DNA of 30,446 nucleotides from an uncultured Oscillospiraceae bacterium. Lineage in GTDB: Bacteria; Bacillota; Clostridia; Oscillospirales; Oscillospiraceae. The stretch lies in contig CAJTOM010000023.1 of assembly GCA_910577915.1 (NCBI GenBank), forward strand, positions 1-30,446, given 5' to 3'. Made by a program: the position numbers and the translations under genes. This document shows, one piece after another, positions 14,699 to 23,122 of the stretch (within the stretch, counting starts at the first letter, position 1; the number at the start of each line of letters is the position of its first letter). The notes beneath the pieces are model-generated. The model saw only the letters and a list, made by a program, of their open reading frames with translations. It was not told the DNA's origin and did no database searches.

Positions 14699-15730
14699 CT
14701 ACTGCCCCGCCTCCGCCAGCATGTTCTCAATGAGAATCCCGTAGCCCTTGGTGGGCTCGTTGACCATCACGTGAGTCACCGCGCCGATGAGCTTTCCATC
14801 CTGCAGGATGGGGCTGCCGCTCATGCCCTGCACGATGCCGCCGGTCTGGTCGATGAGGCGCGGGTCCGTCACCTGAATGAGCAGGTTTTGCACCTGGGAG
14901 GCGTCCAGCACCTTGACGATCTCGATGCCGTACTCCTCCACGCCGTCGCCGCTGACGTTGGAGAGGATGACTGCCGGCCCCGTGCAAACCTCGCCGGGGG
15001 CCGCCACCGGGACCGCCTCCCGCTGGGAGAACAGGGGCTCCTCCAGCACGCCGAAGACCCCCCGCTCCGTGTTGGCGTACAGCTGCCCGGCGTCGTGGGT
15101 GAGGTCGAAGCTGCCCTTGAGCTCGCCGGGCTGGCCGGCGCTGCCCTTTTTCACCGTCTTGACCGAGGCCCCCATCACCGCGCCGTCCCCCAGAGGCATC
15201 AGCATCCCCGTGTCCGTGTCGGTGATGCCGTGTCCCAGAGCGCCGAAGGTGTTGGTGGCGGGATCATAGAAGGTGACGGTGCCGATGCCCGCCATGCTGT
15301 CCCGGATCCAGGCCCCCAGCCGCCAGGTGCCGTCGGCGGCCAGCACCGGCTCCGCCGCCAGGGTCAGCTCCTTCCCGCCGCGGGAGACCCCCAGCTCCAC
15401 GATGCCTCCGCACTGGAGCAGGGCCGCGAACTGCTCGGAGCTCTCCACCTCGGTGCCGTTGGCGGCCTCGATCACGTCCCCCACCTGGAGGCCGCAGTCC
15501 GCCCCCGGCGTCAGCACGCCGCTGCCGGTCTCCACCTCCGCCAGGCCGATGACCACCACGCCCTCGGCGAACAGCTTGATGCCGATGGTGTGACCCACCG
15601 GCACCAGGCTCTCCGCCTCCAGGGCCGCGGCCCGGGCCCCCTGCTGGAGCCCCAGCAGGGAGGCGGCGCACAGAAGGCCGCTAAGAAAAAAAGCCGCGCC
15701 GCGCTCCCTGCTCCTGCTGCGTCCAATCAT
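14699..15730 (-). CDS. spoIVB: SpoIVB peptidase (family S55)
   Basis: This 343-aa serine peptidase is made in the forespore and secreted into the intermembrane space, where it triggers pro-sigma-K processing (SpoIVFB pathway). A signal/anchor helix covers about residues 11-28. A PDZ domain follows at about 60-130 (GADCGLQVGDVIEAANGTEV). The peptidase domain has H167 (GALGHGITD) and S304 (GMSGSPI). D289 lies 15 residues before the serine, the same spacing as Asp363-Ser378 in Bacillus, so the triad looks complete. The ATG at 15730 follows AAAGGGG; an in-frame ATG at 15772 has no ribosome site. No clear forespore promoter was found upstream. Confidence 0.95.
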   Translation of the reverse strand: MIGRSRSRERGAAFFLSGLLCAASLLGLQQGARAAALEAESLVPVGHTIGIKLFAEGVVVIGLAEVETGSGVLTPGADCGLQVGDVIEAANGTEVESSEQFAALLQCGGIVELGVSRGGKELTLAAEPVLAADGTWRLGAWIRDSMAGIGTVTFYDPATNTFGALGHGITDTDTGMLMPLGDGAVMGASVKTVKKGSAGQPGELKGSFDLTHDAGQLYANTERGVFGVLEEPLFSQREAVPVAAPGEVCTGPAVILSNVSGDGVEEYGIEIVKVLDASQVQNLLIQVTDPRLIDQTGGIVQGMSGSPILQDGKLIGAVTHVMVNEPTKGYGILIENMLAEAGQ

Positions 15731-15881
15731 CCATATCACCACCCCTTTCCACAAATTTGCTGCCGTTTTCATTCGGCAGCGCTGTTACTCTATGTGATTT
15801 GAGGCAGAATACTCCCGTGCAGAATTTCTAAAATGCGGCTGCTTTGTCAAGGAAAAAGGCGGAAACACCCTGTTTCCACGC

Positions 15882-15917
15882 AAAAAAGCTCCCCCCACAG
15901 GCAAAGCTGTGGGGGGA
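15882..15917 (-). terminator. Rho-independent terminator of the lipoprotein gene
   Basis: An 11-bp perfect stem (TCCCCCCACAG, 15890-15900 with 15907-15917) is followed by six T on the minus strand (15882-15887). A second small hairpin (GGAAAC/GTTTCC, 15861-15877) lies beyond it. The rest of the gap to spoIVB (15731-15860) shows no gene. Confidence 0.85.
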
Positions 15918-15939
15918 ACAGCAAGTATTGGCTATTTTT

Positions 15940-17145
15940 TTAAGATGGCTGCGGGGCCGGCTGCAGCGCCAGCAGCTGTTCCAGCGCCTCCGGGGGCAAA
16001 AGGTGGGGCGAGCGGACCAGGACGGCGTAGCGGTCTTTCTCATAGCCGTACTGGTAGAGCCGCCCCGTGCCGGTCTCCGCCAGCAGGACGTGGTCCATCA
16101 CCAGACTCTGGTCCTGGTGCCGGGTGGTGACGGTGGGGGAGGTCACCAGGCACAGAAAGCTGCTCCCGGCCAGCTCATAGGTCCCGTAGCAGCGCAGCGC
16201 GGTGCCCGTGTTCAGATATTCGTTGCCGGACACCTCCCGCAGAAAGGGAAGCAGCTCCCGCCAGATCTCGTCCAGGGAGAACATCGCCGCCCGGCCCCGC
16301 ACCGTCAGCTCGCTGGTGACAATAAAGTCCTCGCCGGGTATGGGCAGGTCCGTCCCCTCCAGCAGGGAGGGGAGGATGCCAGCGCGCCTGAGACAGCCGG
16401 CCAGCCGCTTCACCGCCGCCGTCCGGGCCTCCTTCAGCCGCTCCAGGAGCGCCGCCTCCTCCCATACCTCCCCCACGGGCAGCCAGAGGATCTCACCGGC
16501 GCTGAGGGGGCTGCCGGGGGCGGCGGACACCTCTGCCGGTATGCCGAAACCGCCGCCGGGCTCCGGCGCGTCCCGGAAGACCGGCAGATCCGCCAGCTCC
16601 TCCAGCAGGCCGCACAGGACACCGGCGTGGGCGGCCATGTCGCCGGCGCAGGGGATCAGGTACCGGGGCAGGGACGGGTCCCCGGCATACAGGCGGTCCT
16701 GGTCCTGGGGGACCGCCAGCCCCGCCAGGCCGTGGGCCTCCAGCAGCGGGACGGCGTACCGGTTCCAGGCGGCCGCCCGGCAGTTGTCCCGCAGGTAGTG
16801 CCGGCTGAAGCGGGGGGTGGGCGGCACGCCGCCGAGTCCCGGCGACCAGGAAAACCCGGTCCAGCCGTCCTCAACCTGGAACAGGAGCTCCGGGTACCGG
16901 GGGGAGGAGACCTGGTAGGTCCGCCGGGTCATGCCGCGTTCGCTTGGATCGCCCACGGAGAAGGGGAGGCCGTAGCGCTCCTCCAGAATGGCCTCGATCT
17001 CCCCGGGGGAGTAGAGGGGCCGGCCTAGGTTGGTGCAGCTGACCAGCCCGGCCAGCAGGAGGCCGGCCAGGACGATCAGCCGGCGTCCCCGCCGCCCCGG
17101 ATCCGGGACCTCAAAGGGTGTCTCCCTGTCTGTTCCGTTTCCCAT
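15940..17145 (-). CDS. Putative lipoprotein of unknown function
   Basis: I do not recognise this 401-aa protein. It starts at ATG 17145 after GGAAGGAG. A 22-residue polar N-terminus rich in Arg (RRGRR) is followed by one hydrophobic segment ending in a lipobox, LVSC (Cys37), so it is predicted to be an exported lipoprotein. The rest is a soluble globular domain with many Leu, Pro and Trp residues and scattered cysteines, without repeats or an obvious enzyme motif. It is downstream of ftsZ on the same strand, separated by a hairpin terminator, and ends before its own terminator. Position suggests, but does not show, a link with envelope or sporulation. Confidence 0.8.
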   Translation of the reverse strand: MGNGTDRETPFEVPDPGRRGRRLIVLAGLLLAGLVSCTNLGRPLYSPGEIEAILEERYGLPFSVGDPSERGMTRRTYQVSSPRYPELLFQVEDGWTGFSWSPGLGGVPPTPRFSRHYLRDNCRAAAWNRYAVPLLEAHGLAGLAVPQDQDRLYAGDPSLPRYLIPCAGDMAAHAGVLCGLLEELADLPVFRDAPEPGGGFGIPAEVSAAPGSPLSAGEILWLPVGEVWEEAALLERLKEARTAAVKRLAGCLRRAGILPSLLEGTDLPIPGEDFIVTSELTVRGRAAMFSLDEIWRELLPFLREVSGNEYLNTGTALRCYGTYELAGSSFLCLVTSPTVTTRHQDQSLVMDHVLLAETGTGRLYQYGYEKDRYAVLVRSPHLLPPEALEQLLALQPAPQPS

Positions 17146-17188
17146 GGAGCTCTCCTTCCGTCCCCATCCCTCCGGCGGAGAGGGGCGC

Positions 17189-17230
17189 AAAAGCGCGGCA
17201 CATGGCGCGGCGTGGCCCATGTGCCGCGCT
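17189..17230 (-). terminator. Terminator after ftsZ
   Basis: A 14-bp perfect stem (AGCGCGGCACATGG, 17192-17205 with 17217-17230) with an 11-nt loop is followed by four T on the minus strand. It lies 17 nt past the ftsZ stop. Confidence 0.7.
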
Positions 17231-17247
17231 CTGGTGCGGCTGTGGAA

Positions 17248-18366
17248 TCAGCGGTCGTTGTTGAAAATCCGCAGTATGTCGTCGAAGGGGTCCTTCTCCT
17301 CGGCGGTTTTCTCCTCCTCGGTCTGGGGCTTGAGGAAGAGGTTGTCAAACTTGTCCTTGGAGCTGTCGCCGCCGCGGTTAATCACAGCGTCCACGGGGGA
17401 GGCCCCCTTCTTCTCGTCGAAGCCGGTGGCGATGACGGTGACCCGGATCTCGTCGTCCATGGTCTCGTCGAAGGCGGCGCCGAAGATGGTGGTGGCGTCG
17501 GGATGTACGGCGTCCTGGACCAGGGAGGCGGCCTGCTCCACCTCCTCCAGGCCGATGTCCATGGAGCCGGTGACATTAATCAGGATGCCCCTGGCTCCGT
17601 TGATGGAGGTCTCCAGCAGGGGGCTGGAGATGGCCATGCGGGCGGCCTCCTCGGCCTTGCCCTTGCCGGCGGCGCGGCCCACGCCCATGTGGGCCAGCCC
17701 CGCGTCCTTCATAATGGCGGTGACGTCGGCGAAGTCCAGATTGATGAACCCGGTCTCCCGGATGAGGTCGGAGATGGACTGGACCGCCTGCTTGAGCACG
17801 TCGTCGGCGATCTCGAAGGCGTTGGCGAAGGTGATCTTCTGGTCGGTGGCGTGCTTGAGCCGCTCGTTGGGGATGATGACCAGGGAGTCCACCTTGCCCC
17901 GCAGATCCTCGATGCCCTTCTCCGCCTGGGTCATCCGCCGCCGACCCTCGAAGCCGAAGGGCTTGGTCACCACGCCCACGGTGAGGATGCCCTGCTCCTT
18001 GGCGGTCTCCGCCACGATGGGGGCCGCGCCGGTGCCGGTGCCGCCGCCCATGCCGGCGGTGATGAAGACCATGTCCGTCTCCTCCAGGGCCTTGGTGATC
18101 TGGCTGCGGCTCTCCTCGGCGGACTTGCGGCCCACCTCGGGGTCAGAGCCGGCGCCCTGGCCGTGGGTCAGCTTCTCGCCGATCTGAATCTTATAGCCCG
18201 CGCTGGACACGTTCAGCGCCTGCTTGTCCGTATTGACGGCCACGAAGTCCACGCCGCCCACGCCGGCGCGGACCATGCGGTTGACCACGTTGTTGCCGCC
18301 GCCGCCTACGCCGATCACCTTGATCTTCACCACGTTGTCAGGCGCGGTTACCAATTCAAATGCCAT
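17248..18366 (-). CDS. ftsZ: Cell division GTPase FtsZ
   Basis: This 372-aa tubulin homologue polymerises into the Z-ring. The nucleotide motifs are GGGGNNVVNRM (21-31) and the tubulin signature GGGTGTG (107-113). The T7 loop NLDFADV that completes the GTPase site of the next subunit is near residues 211-217. An acidic linker from about 335 leads to a C-terminal peptide DPFDDILRIF, the anchor for partner proteins. The ATG at 18366 follows AGGAGGA. The gene is downstream of ftsQ but has its own promoter, so it can be expressed above the rest of the cluster. Confidence 0.99.
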   Translation of the reverse strand: MAFELVTAPDNVVKIKVIGVGGGGNNVVNRMVRAGVGGVDFVAVNTDKQALNVSSAGYKIQIGEKLTHGQGAGSDPEVGRKSAEESRSQITKALEETDMVFITAGMGGGTGTGAAPIVAETAKEQGILTVGVVTKPFGFEGRRRMTQAEKGIEDLRGKVDSLVIIPNERLKHATDQKITFANAFEIADDVLKQAVQSISDLIRETGFINLDFADVTAIMKDAGLAHMGVGRAAGKGKAEEAARMAISSPLLETSINGARGILINVTGSMDIGLEEVEQAASLVQDAVHPDATTIFGAAFDETMDDEIRVTVIATGFDEKKGASPVDAVINRGGDSSKDKFDNLFLKPQTEEEKTAEEKDPFDDILRIFNNDR

Positions 18367-18450
18367 ATTTGGATTCCTCCTACCAATTGTATCTTCCGTA
18401 TGTCACTGGGACCCTGGGCCCCCAGATAGAGTGTCAAGCATTTATGATCC

Positions 18451-18479
18451 ATTGTATGCTTTTTTTGCGGACAGGTCAA
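18451..18479 (-). promoter_or_regulatory. Sigma-A promoter of ftsZ
   Basis: On the minus strand TTGACC (18474-18479), 17 bp, TACAAT (18451-18456): five of six in each box. The start near 18443 leaves a leader of about 77 nt. No terminator separates ftsQ from it, so read-through from the dcw operon is also expected. Confidence 0.75.
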
Positions 18480-18523
18480 TAGGTGATTCCCTGTTTTTTT
18501 GAAATTTTGAGGCAAATTCTGGT

Positions 18524-19321
18524 TTAGGAGGAAGAGCCTGCCGCTCCCGCCGGCTGGGGGGCGGGGATAAAGCGGGCCTCATTGTCGTCCTGCATGGTCA
18601 TGCGCAGCACGCCTCGCTCGTTGGGCTCCAGCAGCTCCACCGCCTCCTGGAGGCAGTGAAGCTTGAAGTCGAAGTCTGCGTCGTAGAACATCTCCACCTG
18701 GAACCGGCCGTCGTAGCCCAGCACCAGGATCTCCTCGTCGCTGACGTCCAGCCCGTCCACCCGGGCCATCATCCCCCGGCTCTCCAGGGCCTCCAGCAGG
18801 GCGGCCAGGCGCTCCCGGCTGATGGGACTCTCCTCCGGCAGCTCCAGCATGTGGCTGACGGCGGGGGAGAGGGCCTCCACGCCGCTGATGGCCAGGTAGT
18901 CCGCCGCGGCGCTCTCCTCCGCCGCCTCCACCAGCTTCCCCTTGGCGCTGAGGAGCCAGTAGCCCCCCGCGCCCTGGATGGAGGCGATGGCACGGGTCTC
19001 GGTGATCTCCAGCAGCAGCGTGTCCGGGAACTGGGGCGTGACCTGCACCTGGGTGATGTAGGGGAGCTCCGTATACAGCCGCTGGGCGATCCGCCGCCGG
19101 TCCAGCAGGATGAGGTTGTCCCCCCGCTCCACGCCGGAGGCGGCGATGATCTCCTCCGCCTGATAGCGGATGCTGCCCGCCGTCTCGATCTTGTCCACCT
19201 TGAAGAAGAGGGTGAGCGCCGCCACCACCGCCACTGCGGCCAGCAGGACCGACAGGGGCCGCAGCAGGCGGACAAGGCCGCCCCGCCTCCGCCGCCGGCG
19301 GGTGGTGCGTTTTTTGGGCAT
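18524..19321 (-). CDS. ftsQ: Cell division protein FtsQ/DivIB
   Basis: This 265-aa bitopic protein is part of the FtsQ-FtsL-FtsB subcomplex that activates septal peptidoglycan synthesis. A very basic cytoplasmic tail (KKRTTRRRRRRGG) precedes one transmembrane helix at about 20-40. The external POTRA domain begins at KVDKIETAGSIRYQAEEIIA and holds GDNLILLD and LPYITQVQVTPQFPDTLLLEI. A variable beta domain and an acidic then Pro/Ala tail finish the protein. The ATG at 19321 follows AGGAG. Identity rests on topology, the POTRA motif and position between murA and ftsZ. Confidence 0.92.
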   Translation of the reverse strand: MPKKRTTRRRRRRGGLVRLLRPLSVLLAAVAVVAALTLFFKVDKIETAGSIRYQAEEIIAASGVERGDNLILLDRRRIAQRLYTELPYITQVQVTPQFPDTLLLEITETRAIASIQGAGGYWLLSAKGKLVEAAEESAAADYLAISGVEALSPAVSHMLELPEESPISRERLAALLEALESRGMMARVDGLDVSDEEILVLGYDGRFQVEMFYDADFDFKLHCLQEAVELLEPNERGVLRMTMQDDNEARFIPAPQPAGAAGSSS

Positions 19322-19343
19322 AGCGCTCACTCCTCTCATGGTT

Positions 19344-20618
19344 TTATTGGTGGGCGGCCGGAGGCGGTTCCTCCAGGGCGATGTCCGCCCCCAGGGCGGC
19401 CAGGTCACGCACCGGGTCCTCGTAGCCCCGCTGTATGTGGTGGATGTCCCCGATGCGGGTGGTCCCGTCGGCGATGAGCCCCGCCACCAGCAGGGCGGCC
19501 CCGCCCCGCAGGTCCGTGGCCCGCACATCCGCGCCGTAGAGCCGGGGCACGCCGGTGACCACCGCCACCCGGTCCGCCACGCTGATGTCCGCGCCCATGC
19601 GGCACAGCTCATCTACATGGCGGTAGCGGTTCTCGAAGATGTTCTCCACGAACACGGTGGCGCCCTGGCCGCGCAGCAGCGCCGCCATCAGCACCGCCTG
19701 GGCGTCGGTGGGGAAGCCGGGGTAGGGGGCGGTGCGCACCGTACCCGCGGAGCGCAGGGCCCCGTCGGAGCGGAGGACCACCCGCCCCTCGCCCCCGGTG
19801 ATCTGGCACCCCGCCCCGTGGAGGGCGGCGGTGACGGTGGACAGGTGCCGGTAGTTGACCCGGTGCAGCTCCACCTGTCCGCCTGCGGCGGCCACGGCGG
19901 CCAGGTAGGTGGCCGCCGCGATGCGGTCGGGCATCACGGTATGTACGGCGTCCCGCGTGGGCCGGCGGCCCGCCACGCAGACGGTGGAGCTGCCTGCCCC
20001 CCGCACCTGGCAGCCCATGGCGCGCAGGAAGGCCTGGAGGTCCGCGATCTCCGGCTCCCTGGCGGCGTTGAAGATGGTGGTCTCCCCCTCCGCGCCGCAG
20101 GCGGCCAGGATAACATTTTCCGTAGCGCCCACGCTGGGGATGCTCAGGGCGATCTCCCGCCCCGCCATCCTCTGGGCGGTGCACCGCAGGCGGCCCCCCT
20201 CCTCCCGCAGCTCCGCCCCCAGCTGGCGCAGGGCGGTCAGGTGCAGGTCGATGGGCCGGGGTCCCAGCTCGCAGCCGCCGGGGTAGCTCATCTCCGCCCG
20301 GCCCAGCCGGGCCAGGATGGCCCCCAGAAAGATCACCGAGGAGCGCATCTCCCGCATCAGGTGGTCGGGGATGTCCCGCCGGCTCATGCTGCCGGCGTCC
20401 ACCACCAGCGCCTCCCCCTCCCAGCGGGCCTTGCAGCCCAGGTGGCGGAGGATGCGGATGCTGGCCTCCACGTCGCTGAGATGGGGGCAGCCCTGCAGCA
20501 CGGTCTGTCCCGGATGCAGGATGGTGGCCGCCAGAATGGGCAGAACGCTGTTTTTAGCGCCCTGGACGGTCAGCGCCCCCTCCAGCCTGCGTCCCCCCCG
20601 TATGATAATGTGGCTCAT
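19344..20618 (-). CDS. murA: UDP-N-acetylglucosamine 1-carboxyvinyltransferase MurA
   Basis: This 424-aa enzyme makes the first committed step of peptidoglycan synthesis, adding enolpyruvate from PEP to UDP-GlcNAc. K22-N23 in QGAKNS and the catalytic C116 in GGCELGPRPIDLHL are in place, so it should be fosfomycin-sensitive as far as this residue goes. Other family motifs: VGATENVILAA, MPDRIAAATYLAA, YPGFPTDAQAVLMA, FENRYRHVDEL and LRGGAALLVAGL. The ATG at 20618 follows GGAGGGA. It lies 63 nt after murG and 22 nt before ftsQ in one operon, an arrangement typical of Clostridia. Confidence 0.97.
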   Translation of the reverse strand: MSHIIIRGGRRLEGALTVQGAKNSVLPILAATILHPGQTVLQGCPHLSDVEASIRILRHLGCKARWEGEALVVDAGSMSRRDIPDHLMREMRSSVIFLGAILARLGRAEMSYPGGCELGPRPIDLHLTALRQLGAELREEGGRLRCTAQRMAGREIALSIPSVGATENVILAACGAEGETTIFNAAREPEIADLQAFLRAMGCQVRGAGSSTVCVAGRRPTRDAVHTVMPDRIAAATYLAAVAAAGGQVELHRVNYRHLSTVTAALHGAGCQITGGEGRVVLRSDGALRSAGTVRTAPYPGFPTDAQAVLMAALLRGQGATVFVENIFENRYRHVDELCRMGADISVADRVAVVTGVPRLYGADVRATDLRGGAALLVAGLIADGTTRIGDIHHIQRGYEDPVRDLAALGADIALEEPPPAAHQ

Positions 20619-20681
20619 ATAGATCCCTCCGCACATGGATTTTACCAAACTAATCCATGGTATGCGGATGGGAGAAAACTG

Positions 20682-21818
20682 CTACTTCCGCCCCTTTGCC
20701 CGCAGGGACATGACGGCGGCGTAAATTTTTTCCGCGGCGTCCACGGAGCCCATGGCCCCCATGGCCTCGGCCATCTGCCGCCGCCGCTGGGGGCTGCCCA
20801 GGATCTCCCGGGCCGTGTCGTACAGCAGCTGCCCGCTGCTGTCCCGCTCCAGCACCAGCACCGCGCCGCCGCCGTCGGAGAGCACCCTGGCGTTGTACTC
20901 CTGGTGGTTGTGGGTCACGTTGGGGGAGGGGACGATGATGGCCGGGACCCCCAGGGCGGTGATCTCGCTGATGGTGCTGGCCCCCGCCCGGCAGATCACC
21001 AGGTCGGCGGCCCGCATGACGGCGCCCATGTCCTGGATGTACTCCCGCACGTCCAGATCCGGGTGCCGGCTCAGGTCGATGCCGGCCCCGTCCAGGTACT
21101 CCGCCATATGGCGGCAGCCCATCTTGCCCGCCCCGTGAACGTGGTGGAAGGGGACGCCGTCCCGGACCTCCAGGGCGAAGAGCTGGGCGGTCTCCCGGTT
21201 CATCTCCTCGGCTCCCAGGCTGCCCCAGAAGGAGACGATCAGGGGCCGGCCGTCGTCCATGCCCAGCCGGGCCTTGGCCTCCCGCCGGGTCAGCCGGAAG
21301 AAGTCCCCCCGCACCGGCGTGCCGGTGACCAGGACCTTGTCCGGGTGCCGGTAGTTTTTCCGGCACTCCTCGAAGCCCACCATGATGAGGTCCGCGTGGT
21401 TCTCCAGAAGCCTGGTGGTGAGGCCGGGGATGGCGTTGGACTCGTGGATGGCGGCGGGGATGCCCAGCTTTGCCGCCGCCCGGATCATGGGGTAGCTGGC
21501 ATAGCCCCCGGTGCCCACCACCAGATCCGCCGGAAAGGCCTCCAGCAGCGCACGGGCCTCCTTTGGGGAGCGCAGGAGGTTGCGCACCGAGACCAGGTTG
21601 TGCCGCAGCTCCCTGGGCCGCAGGGACCGGTGGAAGCTGGACACCTCCACCGCCCGGAAGGGCCAGCCCGCCGCCTCGATCAGCGGCCGCTCGATCCCCC
21701 TGTGGGCCCCCACAAACAGGATCTCGCTGTCCGGCCGCCGCTCTGCGATGAGCCCCGCCAGGGCCAGGGCGGGGTTCACATGGCCGGCGGTGCCCCCACA
21801 GGTAAATATGACTTTCAT
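20682..21818 (-). CDS. murG: Lipid II synthase MurG
   Basis: This 378-aa GT-B glycosyltransferase adds GlcNAc to lipid I at the inner membrane face, forming lipid II. The N-domain has GGTAGHVNPALALA (9-22), VGTGGYASYPM and HESNAIPGLTTRLL. The C-domain has the nucleotide-binding FWGSLGAEEMN (GGS is more common than WGS), CRAGASTISEITALG and VPSPNVTHNHQEYNA. The ATG at 21818 is preceded by AAGGAG. It follows ftsW by 38 nt. Confidence 0.97.
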   Translation of the reverse strand: MKVIFTCGGTAGHVNPALALAGLIAERRPDSEILFVGAHRGIERPLIEAAGWPFRAVEVSSFHRSLRPRELRHNLVSVRNLLRSPKEARALLEAFPADLVVGTGGYASYPMIRAAAKLGIPAAIHESNAIPGLTTRLLENHADLIMVGFEECRKNYRHPDKVLVTGTPVRGDFFRLTRREAKARLGMDDGRPLIVSFWGSLGAEEMNRETAQLFALEVRDGVPFHHVHGAGKMGCRHMAEYLDGAGIDLSRHPDLDVREYIQDMGAVMRAADLVICRAGASTISEITALGVPAIIVPSPNVTHNHQEYNARVLSDGGGAVLVLERDSSGQLLYDTAREILGSPQRRRQMAEAMGAMGSVDAAEKIYAAVMSLRAKGRK

Positions 21819-21856
21819 AGCGGGCGACTCCTTTCTTCGCCGCCGGAGGCGGCGCT

Positions 21857-23077
21857 TTACCCCGCCTTTGGCGCAGGTATCTGCCTGGACACCGACAGCA
21901 CGATCCCCACCTCCGCCAGCTGAATGGCCAGGGCGGTGCCGCCGTAGCTGAAGAAGGGGAGGGAGATGCCGGTGGCGGGGATAAAGTTGGTGACGACGGC
22001 GATGTTCAAAAAGGTCTGGAGGGCGATTTGGGTGGTGACGCCCACCGCCAGGAGGCTGCCGAAGCGGTCCCTGGCGTGGATGGCCAGCCAGAAGCCCCGG
22101 ATGATGAGCAGGGCGAAGAGGACCATAATCAGGGTGCCCCCCACCAGCCCCAGCTCCTCGAAGACCACGGCGAAGATGTAGTCGTTGTGCTCCTCCGGCA
22201 GGAACATGAACTTCTGCCGCCCCTTGCCCAGCCCCAGGCCCAGCAGGCCTCCGGAGCCGATGGTGATGAGGCTCTGGGCCGTCTGGAAGCTCTTGTCCTG
22301 GATGTCCCACCAGGGGTCCTTCCAGGTGATGAGGCGGCTGACGTTGTACTTGAGCACCGACTCCACAATGTCCGTGTTGGCCAGCACGTACCAGCCGGTG
22401 CACAGCCCCGTCACCCCGGCGGCGATCCACCCCCAGTGGATGCCGCCCACCATCATCATGGCCGCCCCAATGCCCAGCACCAGGATGGCCCCGGACAGGT
22501 GGGGCTCCAAGCCGATGAGGGCGGCGACGAACACCAGCAGCAGTCCCAGGGGCAGCAGGCCCTCCTTGAGGGTGCTCATTTTCTCCCGCTTTTTGGAGAT
22601 GAACTCGGCAAAGAAGACGATCACGCCCACCTTCGCCACCTCCGAGGGCTGGAACTGCCCCGAGTCGATGCCGGGGACGCCCAGCCACCGGGTGGCGTTG
22701 TTGCGGGTGATGCCCACCCCGGGGATGAGCACCAGCACCAGCAGGACCACGGAGACGATGATGCCCAGCTTTGCCAGGCCCCGGAAGCGCTCATAATTGA
22801 TCTTGGACACCCAGAACATGGCGAAGAGCCCCAGGCCGGCGAAGATGCCCTGGCGCTTGAAGTAATACAGGGGGTCGTAGTTGGTGCCCTTGGAGGCCTG
22901 GGCCGAGGGGAAGGAGGCGGACAGGAGCATGATGAGCCCGATGCCCAGCAGCAGCAGGGCCAGCAGCAGGAAGGGCAGGTCCAGGGGGCCGCGGGCGGCC
23001 TCCCAGGCCTCCCGCTCCTTCCTGCGGCGCTCCCGCTCCTGCTGGCGCTTGCGCTGGCGGTATTCTTCTCGGGTCAT
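21857..23077 (-). CDS. ftsW: SEDS peptidoglycan glycosyltransferase FtsW/SpoVE
   Basis: This 406-aa polytopic protein polymerises lipid II with its cognate PBP. A basic cytoplasmic N-terminus (about 35 residues, many Arg/Glu) precedes about ten transmembrane segments. SEDS landmarks are present: GVPGIDSGQFQPSEVAK, LITIGSGGLLGLGLGKG and the essential aspartate in EEHNDYIFAVVFEELG, then NFIPATGISLPFFSYGGT. The ATG at 23077 follows GGAGGA by 7 nt. Whether it serves vegetative division, spore cortex or both cannot be told. The class B PBP in the same operon is the likely partner. Confidence 0.94.
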   Translation of the reverse strand: MTREEYRQRKRQQERERRRKEREAWEAARGPLDLPFLLLALLLLGIGLIMLLSASFPSAQASKGTNYDPLYYFKRQGIFAGLGLFAMFWVSKINYERFRGLAKLGIIVSVVLLVLVLIPGVGITRNNATRWLGVPGIDSGQFQPSEVAKVGVIVFFAEFISKKREKMSTLKEGLLPLGLLLVFVAALIGLEPHLSGAILVLGIGAAMMMVGGIHWGWIAAGVTGLCTGWYVLANTDIVESVLKYNVSRLITWKDPWWDIQDKSFQTAQSLITIGSGGLLGLGLGKGRQKFMFLPEEHNDYIFAVVFEELGLVGGTLIMVLFALLIIRGFWLAIHARDRFGSLLAVGVTTQIALQTFLNIAVVTNFIPATGISLPFFSYGGTALAIQLAEVGIVLSVSRQIPAPKAG

Positions 23078-23122
23078 AGGCGTCTCCTCCAAATACGAAG
23101 CGGCGGGCCGGGGCCGGCCCTG

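Noticed and set aside
15845..15850. TTGACA on the minus strand as a spoIVB promoter -35
   Set aside because: No acceptable -10 box lies 16-18 bp downstream; the match stands alone.
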